Assembly: GCA_024196135.1 (NCBI GenBank)
Contig: JAMQCK010000712.1
Span: 1 to 17,242, forward strand
Direction: 5' to 3'
DNA from: Pleurotus ostreatus/Saccharomyces cerevisiae fusant
Taxonomy: Eukaryota; Opisthokonta
DNA length: 17,242 nt
Shown: piece by piece, positions 1 through 8,775 of the stretch
Layout of the letters: every line of letters begins with the position of its first letter
Numbering within the stretch: the stretch's first letter is position 1
Position numbers and translations under genes: made by a program
Notes under the pieces: generated by a model
Database searches by the model: none
What the model was told of the DNA's origin: nothing
Seen by the model: the letters and a program-made list of their open reading frames with translations, nothing else

Positions 1-1151
1 CACGAAGCCTCCGAGGAGCGGCCACTTGGATTGCACCGGGGTTTCTGCGACACGACGCGCTTGGATGTCCGCTATGTACTCGTCGTCGCGGCGTTGGAGC
101 TCTTGTTTGAGCTTTCGTACGCGTTCTTCGTAGTCCGAGCGTATTCTGTCGAGTGATGAGTACGTTGTCGCTCTATAAACTTTTCGCACTCACTTCTTGA
201 TCGCGTCCAACTCTTCCATGAACCCGGCTGGCGAAGGGGGCGCAGACATGGTGCTTAAGTCGTACGAGAGCGGCACGATGACAGGCGAAGTGTTGCCCAG
301 GTCCGCACGATACATGAGGGCAGCGAGGATGTCGTCCTCGACCTCGGCGACACCATTAGCAACCAGGGCGTCCTTTGCGGGGCCGTCCTCTGCGTCAACG
401 CCTGTATGTGCTGAGACGGACGAAGACGCATCGTGTTCACTCTCATCCGAGTGACTAGTAGCGTCAGAGTACACGCTATTGGCATCCCCGCAAGCCAGGC
501 GGTTCGCCTCCGCCTTGGCTTCCATGATCTGCCAATGAGGAGTGTTCGAGATTTCTCTATCGGCCACCCGAGCAGTAACAAGAGCTCTCCCGCTGGGAGT
601 GGCGGGTGGCGGGGAAATTCCCTGAGCTGCACAGTCGCGCAGGCACCCTCTTCGCTCCTCGTCATCCCTGAGCGCAGATACAAGCGCTACACGTTCGGCA
701 GGACCCAAAGAATGGGGCGGGTCGATGGGTCGATTCTCGGTCCTAATTCGCACGTCCGTACGCGCTACGTGATAGCATCCGTTCCAAGGCAGAGGATGGC
801 AGCAGTGAGCCGGTCGGCGTCCGTCCGGGTGATGAGTGTTCGGTCGAATGGGAACACACATATGAGACTCCCAAACCTCTCCCGGGATATTAGCCGGGAG
901 ACCTTGCTGAACGAGAGAGATAGTCGCTACTCCGTATGCCGGCGGGGGCTGAGGGGCGCCAGTATTCTGCAACCTATCATTCAGCCGATTCTCAGAAGCG
1001 GGGGAGCGCGTACATCAATCGTACTGGCTACATAAACCTTGGTCGGTAGTTCACGAGCGGCCTTGGTAACTGCGTGGTCCTCGATGTCCCGCAGGGACGC
1101 GACAGGATCCAGGCGAAAAGTGTAATACGAGCCGGGATAGGGAAAGGCCAT
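1..1151 (-). CDS. Tandem family copy A, unknown function, partial at the left edge
   Basis: I do not recognise this family. Model: exon 1 1014-1151, exon 2 194-966, exon 3 1-145, which runs off the window; about 31 nt of exon 3 and all of exon 4 would lie outside. Introns are 967-1013 (47 nt, GTACGC...GCAG) and 146-193 (48 nt, GTGAGT...ACAG). The start MAFPYPG matches MSFP starts of the other three copies, and exon 1 is 138 nt in all four. Visible parts: RLDPVASL near the N-terminus, PPAY at residues 54-57, a Cys/His patch (AHCCHPLPW..CYH) at about 100-112, an acidic Ser/Asp linker, the SPVIVPLSYDLS block, and a charged helix (IRSDYEERVRKLKQEL) in exon 3. No signal peptide or membrane segment is seen. 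Family membership is certain; function is unknown. Confidence 0.85.
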
Positions 1152-1648
1152 GTTCGGTGACTATGAGGGTTGAGGGGAAGGAGCAAGAGGCTCATGTGTC
1201 GCCAGCGGCGCGTCAGGAAGAGCCATCAGATGATCGCAAAAAACAATTGAGCAGATCATGGTCGTGCCAGAACAAAGGAATGCGACGGAGCTGCGGACAG
1301 TCGCGGACCGTGCCGGCGGATCACGGCTTGTGCTATTGTTCCCAATGTGGTAGCGTTTCTCTTCCCAAAACAGCTTGAAGACGCGGAATTTCGGCATCGC
1401 GCCGTTATCTTGGGCTGGATGGCGAGACTTATACGTTGAAGACCCTTTCATCCCCTCTTGCCGGCAGCACCTTCGTACATCCCAATGGAGCAATGCAAAT
1501 GGAGTATACATAGTAAGAACCGCGTGCATGACCACCATACTGCTATTATACATACTGAGAGCAATGCTAGAGAGCGTAACATGGCTTAATGATACTTCGA
1601 CCTGCGAAGCGGGGCTCAATATCCCTGACCAACAATCAACCACGGCGC
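1152..1648. other. Gap between copies A and B: A upstream region and B 3' flank
   Basis: The left half is the upstream region of A, with an ACAAAGGA site at 1272-1279, TGCTATTGTTCCC at 1331-1343 and a CAATTG at about 1245-1250. The right half is the 3' flank of B. No splice-supported gene is seen on either strand; the open frames here are short and not shared between the array copies. Confidence 0.6.
1272..1343 (-). promoter_or_regulatory. Paired HMG-box-like elements upstream of copy A
   Basis: Plus-strand ACAAAGGA at 1272-1279 and, on the coding (minus) strand, GGGAACAATAGCA at 1331-1343. They lie about 120 and 180 bp upstream of the ATG. The same pair occurs at similar distances before B, C and D. 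Both cores match the general recognition pattern of HMG-box regulators (AACAATRG / ACAAAGG), a family assignment that is inference. Confidence 0.5.
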
Positions 1649-3046
1649 TCACGCCTTCGCAGGCCTCCAAACAGACATCAAGATGAACAATCTCGGCTTC
1701 CTGGGCTTCACCTCCAACGGCGACGTACTCGCTGGCGGCATAGGCCTATGGCGTAAAGATGCTATAATCCGCGTCAGCTTACGAGGAATACTACAGCTCG
1801 TCGAACACACCCAGGCGAGCCTTCAGCTTATTGGCGAACGGCGCGAAGCTTGAAGGTACCGACCACTTGAACCGCGCCGGAGACTGTTTTTCACGACGTG
1901 CTTCAATGTCCGCCATGTATTCGTCGTCGCGATGTCGAACTTCGTCTTTCAGTCGTCGAATGCGTTCCTCGTAGTCCGACCGTATTCTGCCGGGCAAAAT
2001 CAGTGGGATGCCGCTTGACGAAGACATCACACTTACTTCCTGATAGCGTCTAGTTCTTCCATGAATCCAGTCGGCGAGGGCGGCGCGGCCAAGGCGCTAA
2101 GGTTATACGAGAGAGGTACGATGACCGGCGAGAGATCGCGCAAGTCCGCTCTATGATTGAGAGCAGTGAGGATGACATCCTCCACGTCCGCGATATCATC
2201 AGCAGTGGCGGCAGCATTCATCGCAGCGTTGCCATGCGCGTTCTCCTTCGGCACAGCAGAGTCGTGGGCCACCGGCGCGTTGTGGCTGTCATCTTCGGAC
2301 TTGGAGTAGTCACTGCTGTCGCTTTCTGCGTCCCAGTTTGGCTTGAGTTTCATGTGGTAGGTCGCTTCGGTAGGGGGATTAGCAAGGCGCTCAGCTCGCT
2401 CCGCGGCCCTTATCTGCCAGTAGGGAACGTCCGAGAGTTCCCTGTCAGCAGACCTAGTGGCAGACACCATGTAGTCGCTGGGCACAGCGGGTGGAGGCGC
2501 AACCCCTTCAGCTGCACAGCTGCGCAGCCGCTCTCGCCGACGCTCGTCATCTTGGAGCATGAACTTGAGTAGCACGCGTTCGGCAGGTCCTAGAGAGTGC
2601 GGGGGATCGATGGGCCGCACTTCTGTCTTGATGCGTACACGCGTGCGATGCAGTGCGGCATGGTAGCATCCATCCCAAGGAAGCGGGTGACAGCAATGAG
2701 CGGGGCGGCGCCCATCCGGGTGTTGGGTATTGGGCCGGATGGGGACGCACATCCGAGATTCGCTAAACTCGGCAGGCATTTCAGGGGGAAGACCATGCTG
2801 GACCAAATCTATATTCGCCACTGCATACGCAGGCGGGGGTTGAGGGACACCGACAGGCTTGAAAAGTCTGTCAGCTCCTGTATACACAGGAAAGTTGGCA
2901 TCACGCACCCAGGTAGCGCAAGCCACGTATTCTCTGGTTGTTAGTCTTCTAGCGTCCTCAGAAACCTGCTTGTCCTCTATGTCATGCAAGGACGCGACTG
3001 GGTCTAGGCGAAAAGAAAAGTACGAGCCGGCTGCCGGAAAAGACAT
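1649..3046 (-). CDS. Tandem family copy B, unknown function
   Basis: Model: exons 2909-3046, 2037-2857, 1811-1986 and 1649-1761, giving 415 residues. Introns: 2858-2908 (51 nt), 1987-2036 (50 nt), 1762-1810 (49 nt, GTGTGT donor, GCTGAC branch site, TATAG acceptor). The first intron is a multiple of three with no in-frame stop, so the gene also reads straight through it; I splice it because A, C and D have an intron at the same codon. Reading on from exon 3 without the third intron meets a stop at 1791, whereas splicing gives a tail of the same length, ending at the same aligned TGA, as in C and D. The protein has PPAY at 54-57, a Cys/His-rich patch near 100-112, a long acidic Ser/Asp/Ala linker, and a charged, probably coiled helix in exon 3. 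The tail is the most diverged of the three. Function unknown. Confidence 0.8.
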
Positions 3047-3504
3047 GAGATGCGGTCAGCGTCAGAGCGAGGAGGGCAAGAGGAAACCGGGGTCGTGAAC
3101 ATAAGTAGTATCAGGCGATACAGGAAACACAATAGGCGCCCGGTCCATCATGCCGGACAGGATCAAGCGCTTGGAACAATGACCTGCGGCGTCTCGGACC
3201 AGCCCGGACCGCGCCGGCTCGTGTTATTGTTCCCGATTTGGAAATATCTGTGCGCCGACGTGCGCGCCGTAAGGCATCAGCGACGACAACCCATGTATCG
3301 GGGCGGACGTACATATTCATGCGAGTATTCAAGGTCGCCGTACCACTATTTGAATATACCCGCTTATCACTATTGCAAACCAAACAGTGTAGACTTCGAG
3401 CGCGCGACGTAGGCTTGATCTATACAATAGCTCATCAAGAAAGCACTAGAGATTGTGGTAGATGATGTCGATCACAATGTCAGCTTCGTCCGGCAAAGCA
3501 AATA
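3047..3504. other. Gap between copies B and C
   Basis: This holds the B upstream region (paired elements at 3176-3234) and the C 3' flank. C and D resemble each other for about 60 bp beyond their stop codons here, possibly 3' UTR. No further gene is supported. Confidence 0.6.
3176..3234 (-). promoter_or_regulatory. Paired HMG-box-like elements upstream of copy B
   Basis: ACAATGA at 3176-3182 replaces the ACAAAGGA of the other copies. The coding-strand GGGAACAATAACA lies at 3222-3234, about 176 bp before the ATG, and is preceded by AATCG as in C. The GC-rich spacer between the two sites contains GGTCCG, as in A and D. Confidence 0.5.
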
Positions 3505-4908
3505 TCACGATCCCGAGCGCTTCCAAACGGACGAGAACATCAGCAATCTCGGCGTCCTTGGCTTCACCTTCGACGGCGGGCCACTCGCCGGTGACACGGA
3601 CCTGGGGCGCAAAGATGCTGGAGTCATCAGCTTCAGTCGACGAGCAATACGAGAAGACGTCGAACACACCCACGCGCGCCTTCACTCTGTTGGTGAATGG
3701 CACGAAGCCTACGAGGAGCGGCCACCTAGATTGTGCCGCGGGCTCTCCAATACGGCGCTTTTGGATGTCGGCCATGTACTTGTCGTCGCGACGTTGGACC
3801 TCTTCCTTGAGCCGTCGTACGCGCTCTTCGTGATCAGACCGTATCCTTTCAGGTAATCAGCATTCTGTCGCTCTACAAGGCAACCGCACTTACTTTCTGA
3901 CGGCTGCCAACTCTTCCATGAACCCAGTCGGCGAAGGGGGCGCGGTTAAGGTGCTCAAATCGTACGAGAGCGGTACGATGACCGGCGAGGTGTTGCCCAA
4001 GTCCGCACGATGAGTGAGCGCAACGAGTATATCATTCTCGACTTCCGCAATATCCTCAACCGCCGGAGATGTTTCCCGCGCGACGTCGTTCGGCGCTTCA
4101 TTACCGGGTTGAGTTGGATTTGGAGCAGGCGTGTCGCCGAGAACAGCACTCTGACCATCTGAGTAGTCGCTGGCATCGGAGTAATCTGTCACAGCGTCCC
4201 AGTTCTCGTCAATTTCGACATGCAGCTCCAGAGGAGGCTCCGCGAGGGCGGCTTCCCGCCTGGCGGTCATGATTCGCCAGTAAGGTACGTCCGAGCGATT
4301 GTTGTCGGCATTGCTGATGCTGGCGAGCGTCATACTGCTAGGTTGAGGGGGCGGGGGTGCGATCCCTTTCGCTGCACAGTCGCGCAGGCGCTCTCGACGC
4401 TGCTCGTCGTCGTCGAAGAGGAATCTGAGCGTCACGCATTCGGATGGACCGAGAGAATGAGGAGGATAAGTGTTCCGATTCTCGGTCTTGATGCGCACGC
4501 GAGTACTATGCAGCGAGACATGGTAGCATCCATCCCAAGGTAGGGGGTCGCAGCAGTGAGCAGGTCTTCGACCATCGGGATGTTGGGTGTTGGGTCGGAT
4601 AGGGACGCACATCCTTGATTCCAGGAAGTCTTCGGGGCTTTCAGGTGGAAGACCTTGTTGTACGAGAGCGATAGTCGCCACTTCGTACGCCGGAGGAGGT
4701 TGAGGAGCGCCAATGGTCTGAGTGATTTTGTCGATGAGAAACGCTGCACGGCGTGCAAATGCATACATACCTTGATCGTGCACGCCACATAGACCTTAGG
4801 AGATACTCGACGAGCGGCCTCAGCGACTTCCTCGTCCTCTATGTCCTGCAGGGATGCGACTGGGTCTAGGTGAAAGGTATAATATGCGCCGTTGTCGGGA
4901 AAAGACAT
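3505..4908 (-). CDS. Tandem family copy C, unknown function
   Basis: Model: exons 4771-4908, 3894-4717, 3670-3845 and 3505-3617, giving 416 residues. Introns: 4718-4770 (53 nt, GTATGT...CTCAG), 3846-3893 (48 nt, GTAAGT...AAAG), 3618-3669 (52 nt, GTGTGT...TCCAG). An ATG four codons upstream at 4920 is in frame, but MSFP at 4908 is the start shared with the other copies. Features in order: RLDPVASL-like segment (HLDPVASL), PPAY at 54-57, MCVPIRPNT at 82-90, Cys/His patch 100-112, acidic linker, SPVIVPLSYDLS, PSPTGFMEEL, then the exon 3 helix (IRSDHEERVRRLKEEVQRR) and WPLLVGFVPF segment, and a basic tail with KVKPRTPR. If the third intron is retained the frame stays open to a TAG at 3446, giving a longer 453-residue form; B and D do not allow this. 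Confidence 0.8.
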
Positions 4909-5362
4909 GTTCGCGGTCAATGGGTCACAACGAAGGTAAGGGCAGGAGGAAAGCAGGGTGATACACGCGGACGAATTCTTAGAGCTACATCAAGCCATCA
5001 CGAAAACAAAGGATTGCGCCGTTGGAACAAGCTTGCGGGCCGCGCCGGCGCATCGCCACATCGGCAGGTGCTATTGTTCCCGATTCGGCAGTATCCGTGC
5101 GCCGAGCGGGATGTCCGCCCCTGGGGCCATGCATCGCGGCGTATAGGCATTTATACAACCAGTCACAATTGCTTACATCACCATCTGGAAGTATCCAGTC
5201 GCGACTAAGGCAAACAAAACAGAATGGAGTTCAAGTGTGCGTGACATATTAGCATATAGAGAAGGCATTAACGATCGTGGTTCATAATGTCAATCATGAT
5301 ATCAACTTCGTCCGGCGAAGCGAATTTGGCTACTCCCTGAGCGACCAATCCATCCGCAAACA
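4909..5362. other. Gap between copies C and D
   Basis: This holds the C upstream region with paired elements at 5006-5081 and a coding-strand TATAAAT at 5149-5155, then the 3' flank of D. The TATA-like site lies about 245 bp before the ATG, upstream of both HMG-like elements, so those elements could fall inside the 5' leader if it is used. No further gene is supported. Confidence 0.55.
5006..5081 (-). promoter_or_regulatory. Paired HMG-box-like elements upstream of copy C
   Basis: Plus-strand ACAAAGGA at 5006-5013 and coding-strand GGGAACAATAGCA at 5069-5081, about 98 and 161 bp before the ATG. The second site is flanked by CCGAATC as in D and is identical in its 13-nt core to the site of A. 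Confidence 0.5.
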
Positions 5363-6811
5363 TCACGACCTCGAGCGCTTCCAAACGGACGGAAACATCA
5401 GCAATCTCGGCGTCCTTGGCTGTACCTTCGACGGTGAGCTAATCGCCGGCGACGCAGACTTACGGCGTAGAGACACTATAGTCGTTGGCGTCAGTCGACG
5501 AGAAGCACGATTGCACTTTGAACGCACCGAAGCGCGCCTTCACTCTGTTGGTGAAAGGCAGGAAGCCTCCGAGGAGCGGCCACTTGGATTGTACCGGAGA
5601 CTCGCCAGGACGGCGCGCTTGAATGTCTGCCATGTATTCGTCGTCACGACGTTGAACGTCTTCCTTGAGCATTCGTACGCGTTCTTCGTAGTCGGACCGA
5701 ATTCTACAGGCAGTCAGTATTGTACGACTTGCGAGGAGTAATCGCGCTTACTCCCTAATAGCCGCTAGCTCTTCCATAAACCCGGTTGGCGAAGGTGGTG
5801 CGGTCAATGTACTCAAATCGTACGAGAGAGGTACGATGACCGGCGACAAGTCGCGCAAGTCCGCTCGAAAAGCGAAGGCAGCCCGGACGTCATTCTCGAC
5901 GTCGGCGATATCGTCGGCAACTGAGGTCTCGTCCGTCGCAGAGTCGTCCTGCTTGTCATGTTCGGAATGCGTCGACTCAGCAGGCTCGATACGCTCCCGA
6001 GCGTCTGTAGCATCGTCGGCCCGGACTGTCTCCCTCGCAACGTCGTTCGCCGCGGATTGCGTTGACACAGAGCTCGAAGACAAATCATCGTGGTCAATGT
6101 CATCTGAGTGGACAGATGCACCGGAGTTGGCATTATGACCCTCCCAAGCTAGGCGTTCCGCCTCGTCCTCTGCGTCCATGATCTGCCAGTAAGGGACGTC
6201 GGAGAGCTCTGTGTCGGCAAGCCTCATGCTGACGAGCGCCATTTCTCCAAGGGAGGCGGGCGGCGGGGTAACTCCCTTCGCAGCACATTTGCGCAGACAC
6301 CTCCTTCGTTCCTCATCGTCATTGAAGATCGCGCCGAGCACCACACATTCCGAAGGGGCCAAAGAGTGAGGAGGATTAGCGGGCCGATTTTCGGTTTTGA
6401 TGCGTACTCGCATGCGGTGCAGCGCCGTATGATAGCACCCGTCCCAAGGCAGTGGGTGGCAGCAATGCGCAGGTCTGCGACCCTCCGGGTGTTGAGTATT
6501 CGGTCGTATAGGGACGCACATCCGAGATTCGAGGCACTCCGACGGATCGTCAGGCGGAAGGCCCTGCTGTACGAGCGCAATATACGCTACTGAGTACGCA
6601 GGCGGAGGACGAGGTGCGCCAATGGTCTGGAACATGTTAGTTGATTGACTTCCTAGAGTGTCCGGACGCGCACCTTAATCCTACAGGCGACATAGACTTG
6701 AGGAGATATCTTACGAGCTGCCTGGATGACTTGTTGGTCTTCTATGTCCTGTAGGGACGCAACTGGATCCAGGCGAAACGTGTAATACGAGCCAGAGTCG
6801 GGGAAAGACAT
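5363..6811 (-). CDS. Tandem family copy D, unknown function
   Basis: Model: exons 6674-6811, 5752-6626, 5528-5703 and 5363-5475, giving 433 residues, the longest copy because of a larger acidic linker. Introns: 6627-6673 (47 nt, GTGCGC donor, CTAAC branch, TCCAG), 5704-5751 (48 nt, GTAAGC...GTAG), 5476-5527 (52 nt, GTGCGT donor, ACTGAC branch, TATAG). The start MSFPDSGSYYTF matches B and C. PPAY is again at 54-57, followed by the Cys/His patch. The linker is rich in Ser, Asp, Thr and Glu and has no predicted fold by eye. Without the third intron the frame hits TAA at 5460 and a further TAG, which could be mistaken for a decayed gene; splicing restores a tail (SLRRKSASPA...SPSKVQPRTPR) closely matching C. 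It is transcribed divergently from gene E. Confidence 0.82.
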
Positions 6812-6951
6812 GCTGAGTGATTGTGAGGCGATGAGAGCAGGAAGAAGGCTGCTGCAGCGGTCGCATCTTCACATATAAAAAGACCATCAGACGATCACAA
6901 ACACAATTGCCAAACACAATTGAAGACAACACTGATCATGCCAGACATGGA

Positions 6952-7060
6952 ACAAAGGAAGTCACCGGAACAGCATGCTTACCGGACCGAGCCGACAACG
7001 CCACGCTGCGTCCGGCATCGGCCCGGGACCGGATAAGGCAGCTCCATTGTTCGGATTCGG
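6952..7060 (-). promoter_or_regulatory. Paired HMG-box-like elements upstream of copy D
   Basis: Plus-strand ACAAAGGA at 6952-6959 and coding-strand CCGAATCCGAACAATGG at 7044-7060. The second element keeps the CCGAATC flank seen before C while the core is GAACAATGG instead of GAACAATAG, a substitution tolerated by the AACAATRG consensus of Sox-type HMG boxes. Distances to the ATG are about 141 and 233 bp. Confidence 0.5.
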
Positions 7061-7146
7061 AGCTTTCCTCCTTCCATCATTAGTGCACGGACCGCTCCGC
7101 CCTTGCTTGTTGATACTGTGCATGGTCCCCATCCCCCTTAGGCGAT

Positions 7147-7192
7147 GAACAATAGTCTCAGATATAAACTCGCCTGGCGAGCGGTATATAAG
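7147..7192 (+). promoter_or_regulatory. Core promoter of gene E: GAACAATAG plus TATA box
   Basis: GAACAATAG at 7147-7155 is on the coding strand, the same orientation relative to its gene as in A-D. TATATAAG at 7185-7192 is a good TATA box about 86 bp before the ATG at 7278, which would place the transcription start near 7220. Confidence 0.6.
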
Positions 7193-7277
7193 AAGCGTGC
7201 CAGGGATGGGCATTCACACTATTATCCATTGCTCGTCCACTCCTTCTGCGTCTTTACCCTCTTAGGCGTCAACGACG

Positions 7278-8648
7278 ATGTCTCTCAACTCTCCCCAAGT
7301 GACAGCGTTACAGCCGGCATGCACTCCTCGCTGCGCCCTCGTCACGCACGGTCGTCATCGCGGCAAGACTGGCCGATCCTTGCGTTTGGGTGACATCCGC
7401 AAGACCACGATATCCCTCCTGGCTCCTTTCTATAAAGTCCTGGATGATCAAACAGACAGAAAGCCCTCCGTACGCCACTCGACTCTTCGCACGAAACCTC
7501 GCACACGACGTTCGACGATGGGGTCTCGAGCGTCCAGCACCAATGGCCCCAAAGTCAGGCCCTGTATCATCATGGATGTTTCATGGGACACCGCCGAAGC
7601 CCAAGTCTGCCTAATGGGCACCTTCGAGGGACGTAACATAGACGAGCTCCATCCATACGTCGCCGAACGCCTTGCCGTCCTCTTCGCACCCGACTGCGCG
7701 TACAAGGGCGATTGGGTGGCGAAGGGCAAGACCGCGCATATGCATAGCACTCCGGATTGGTCTCAAGCGGAGGGAAAACTCCAGTACATCGTGCCTCTCA
7801 TTCATGACGTCGAGTTGTCTTCCCTTGACAAGCGCTGGGCAATTTCCCGTGATGGCGACTCACGACACAACAATCCAGAAGGATACTACATGGACTCCGC
7901 AAACTTGTACTACTTAAGCTCGTATACCGAGAAGGTGCTTCGAGGCCTGCAGAGGAACTGCGCAGACAAGGGGTACAGACGCGACTTTCGGCAAGTGCTC
8001 AGGGAAAAGTGGACGGTGAGTCACACGAAAGTACAGCTTGCCATCGCAGAAACTTACTCTCTTCCAGGTCGACGGCCCGCCGCCGGCGCGCAATCCAAAT
8101 TGCAGCGATGCGTCGGTCAAGACTCACCATTCGCGCGCCCCATCTGTTGTCACTGCACTCGAGCCCATTCCAGAGACTCGCAAAGCCTCCGCGTTCAACA
8201 AGGCCGCCGCGCCGACGCCCGAGAAGACAGGGAACTCCTGGCTCTCCGGCCGCAAAATCTCGGTGTCATCCACGTCGAGTCGATCGACGGCCAGCAAACG
8301 TCGGTCCGTCTACAACGACGAGTGCCCCAGAACGCCAAAAGCGGCGAAGCAAGAATTCGATACATCGTCGACGCATTCGAGGGGATCCAAGCGTCGGTTG
8401 CCGTTCATGAAATCGGTGAGTCTTGTTCTCTACCAATGATGCCTTTCGCCGCGGGCATACACTTGCTTAAATGTCGGCAACATACTTCTCCTCCTTACCG
8501 CGAGCGTACTTCTCCACATCGCGCACATATCTCGCCTGTCGCGCTTGTCTCCTCGTCAACTGTGCTAACGCTCTCGCAGTCAAAGGCCAACACTCCCGTT
8601 CCTCCAGTCGCATCGCGTAACAAACACGAGGCCCTCACATGTCAGTGA
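7278..8648 (+). CDS. Gene E: unrecognised protein, paralogue of the inverted gene at 15154-16508
   Basis: Model: exons 7278-8015, 8068-8415 and 8580-8648, giving 384 residues. Introns: 8016-8067 (52 nt, GTGAGT...TCCAG) and 8416-8579 (164 nt, GTGAGT...CGCAG). All three exons align with the E' copy. Conserved features: GDIR..ISLLAPFYK.LDD near residues 38-55, a segment RPCI...VCLMGTFEG, YKGDW, HMHS.P.W.QA, Q YIVPL, GYYMD..NLY and a basic YRR.FR..L helix; exon 2 ends in a Ser/Thr-rich, basic region with SRSTASKRR and ECPRTPKAAKQE, which could act as a nuclear localisation region. I cannot assign a function. Sequence similar to E' continues past the stop codon (see 8646-8775), so the true C-terminus may be longer. 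Confidence 0.75.
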   Translation: MSLNSPQVTALQPACTPRCALVTHGRHRGKTGRSLRLGDIRKTTISLLAPFYKVLDDQTDRKPSVRHSTLRTKPRTRRSTMGSRASSTNGPKVRPCIIMDVSWDTAEAQVCLMGTFEGRNIDELHPYVAERLAVLFAPDCAYKGDWVAKGKTAHMHSTPDWSQAEGKLQYIVPLIHDVELSSLDKRWAISRDGDSRHNNPEGYYMDSANLYYLSSYTEKVLRGLQRNCADKGYRRDFRQVLREKWTVSHTKVQLAIAETYSLPGRRPAAGAQSKLQRCVGQDSPFARPICCHCTRAHSRDSQSLRVQQGRRADAREDRELLALRPQNLGVIHVESIDGQQTSVRLQRRVPQNAKSGEARIRYIVDAFEGIQASVAVHEIGESCSLPMMPFAAGIHLLKCRQHTSPPYRERTSPHRAHISPVALVSSSTVLTLSQSKANTPVPPVASRNKHEALTCQ

Positions 8649-8775
8649 GCGTCCTGCGGTACACGATCTCGACGACCGGACCGACTGCGGGCAGTCTCGC
8701 CCGGTCTTCATTGCTGTTTCTCCGGGCGTAGAATATTCGCAGGCCAGCGCGGATTGTTCGCAGGCTGGCTCTGCG
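8646..8775 (+). other. Block conserved with E' beyond the stop of gene E
   Basis: After the common acceptor-like CATGTCAG, about 130 nt stay strongly similar to 15000-15134 on the minus strand. In the frame beginning GAG CGT at 8647 both copies are open and read (DLDDR.DCGQ..PVF.A.S.G..YSQASA), and the only gap is 6 nt, so in frame. It is either a missed C-terminal exon or a conserved 3' UTR. Confidence 0.5.

Larger units (their letters stand above)
6812..7277. other. Divergent promoter region of copy D and gene E
   Basis: This 466-bp region separates two divergent start codons. It contains two direct copies of CAAACACAATTG (6898-6909 and 6911-6922), the D-side paired elements (6952-7060), an E-side GAACAATAG (7147-7155) and a strong TATATAAG (7185-7192). 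No coding frame is supported in it. Confidence 0.7.

Noticed and set aside
433..1035. 200-codon plus-strand open frame opposite copy A
   Set aside because: It covers exons 1 and 2 of A on the wrong strand and crosses its intron; it is a shadow of the conserved minus-strand gene.
5460..5462. Nonsense codon suggesting copy D (and B at 1791) is a pseudogene
   Set aside because: The stop lies in the wrong frame once the conserved third intron is removed; exon 4 is intact in B, C and D.
5277..5741. Plus-strand open frame antisense to the last exons of D, with similar frames at 3455-3856 (C) and in B
   Set aside because: It is codon-aligned antisense to a real gene whose codon use avoids TTA, CTA and TCA, which keeps the opposite frame open for free. 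Changes between copies favour the minus-strand reading.
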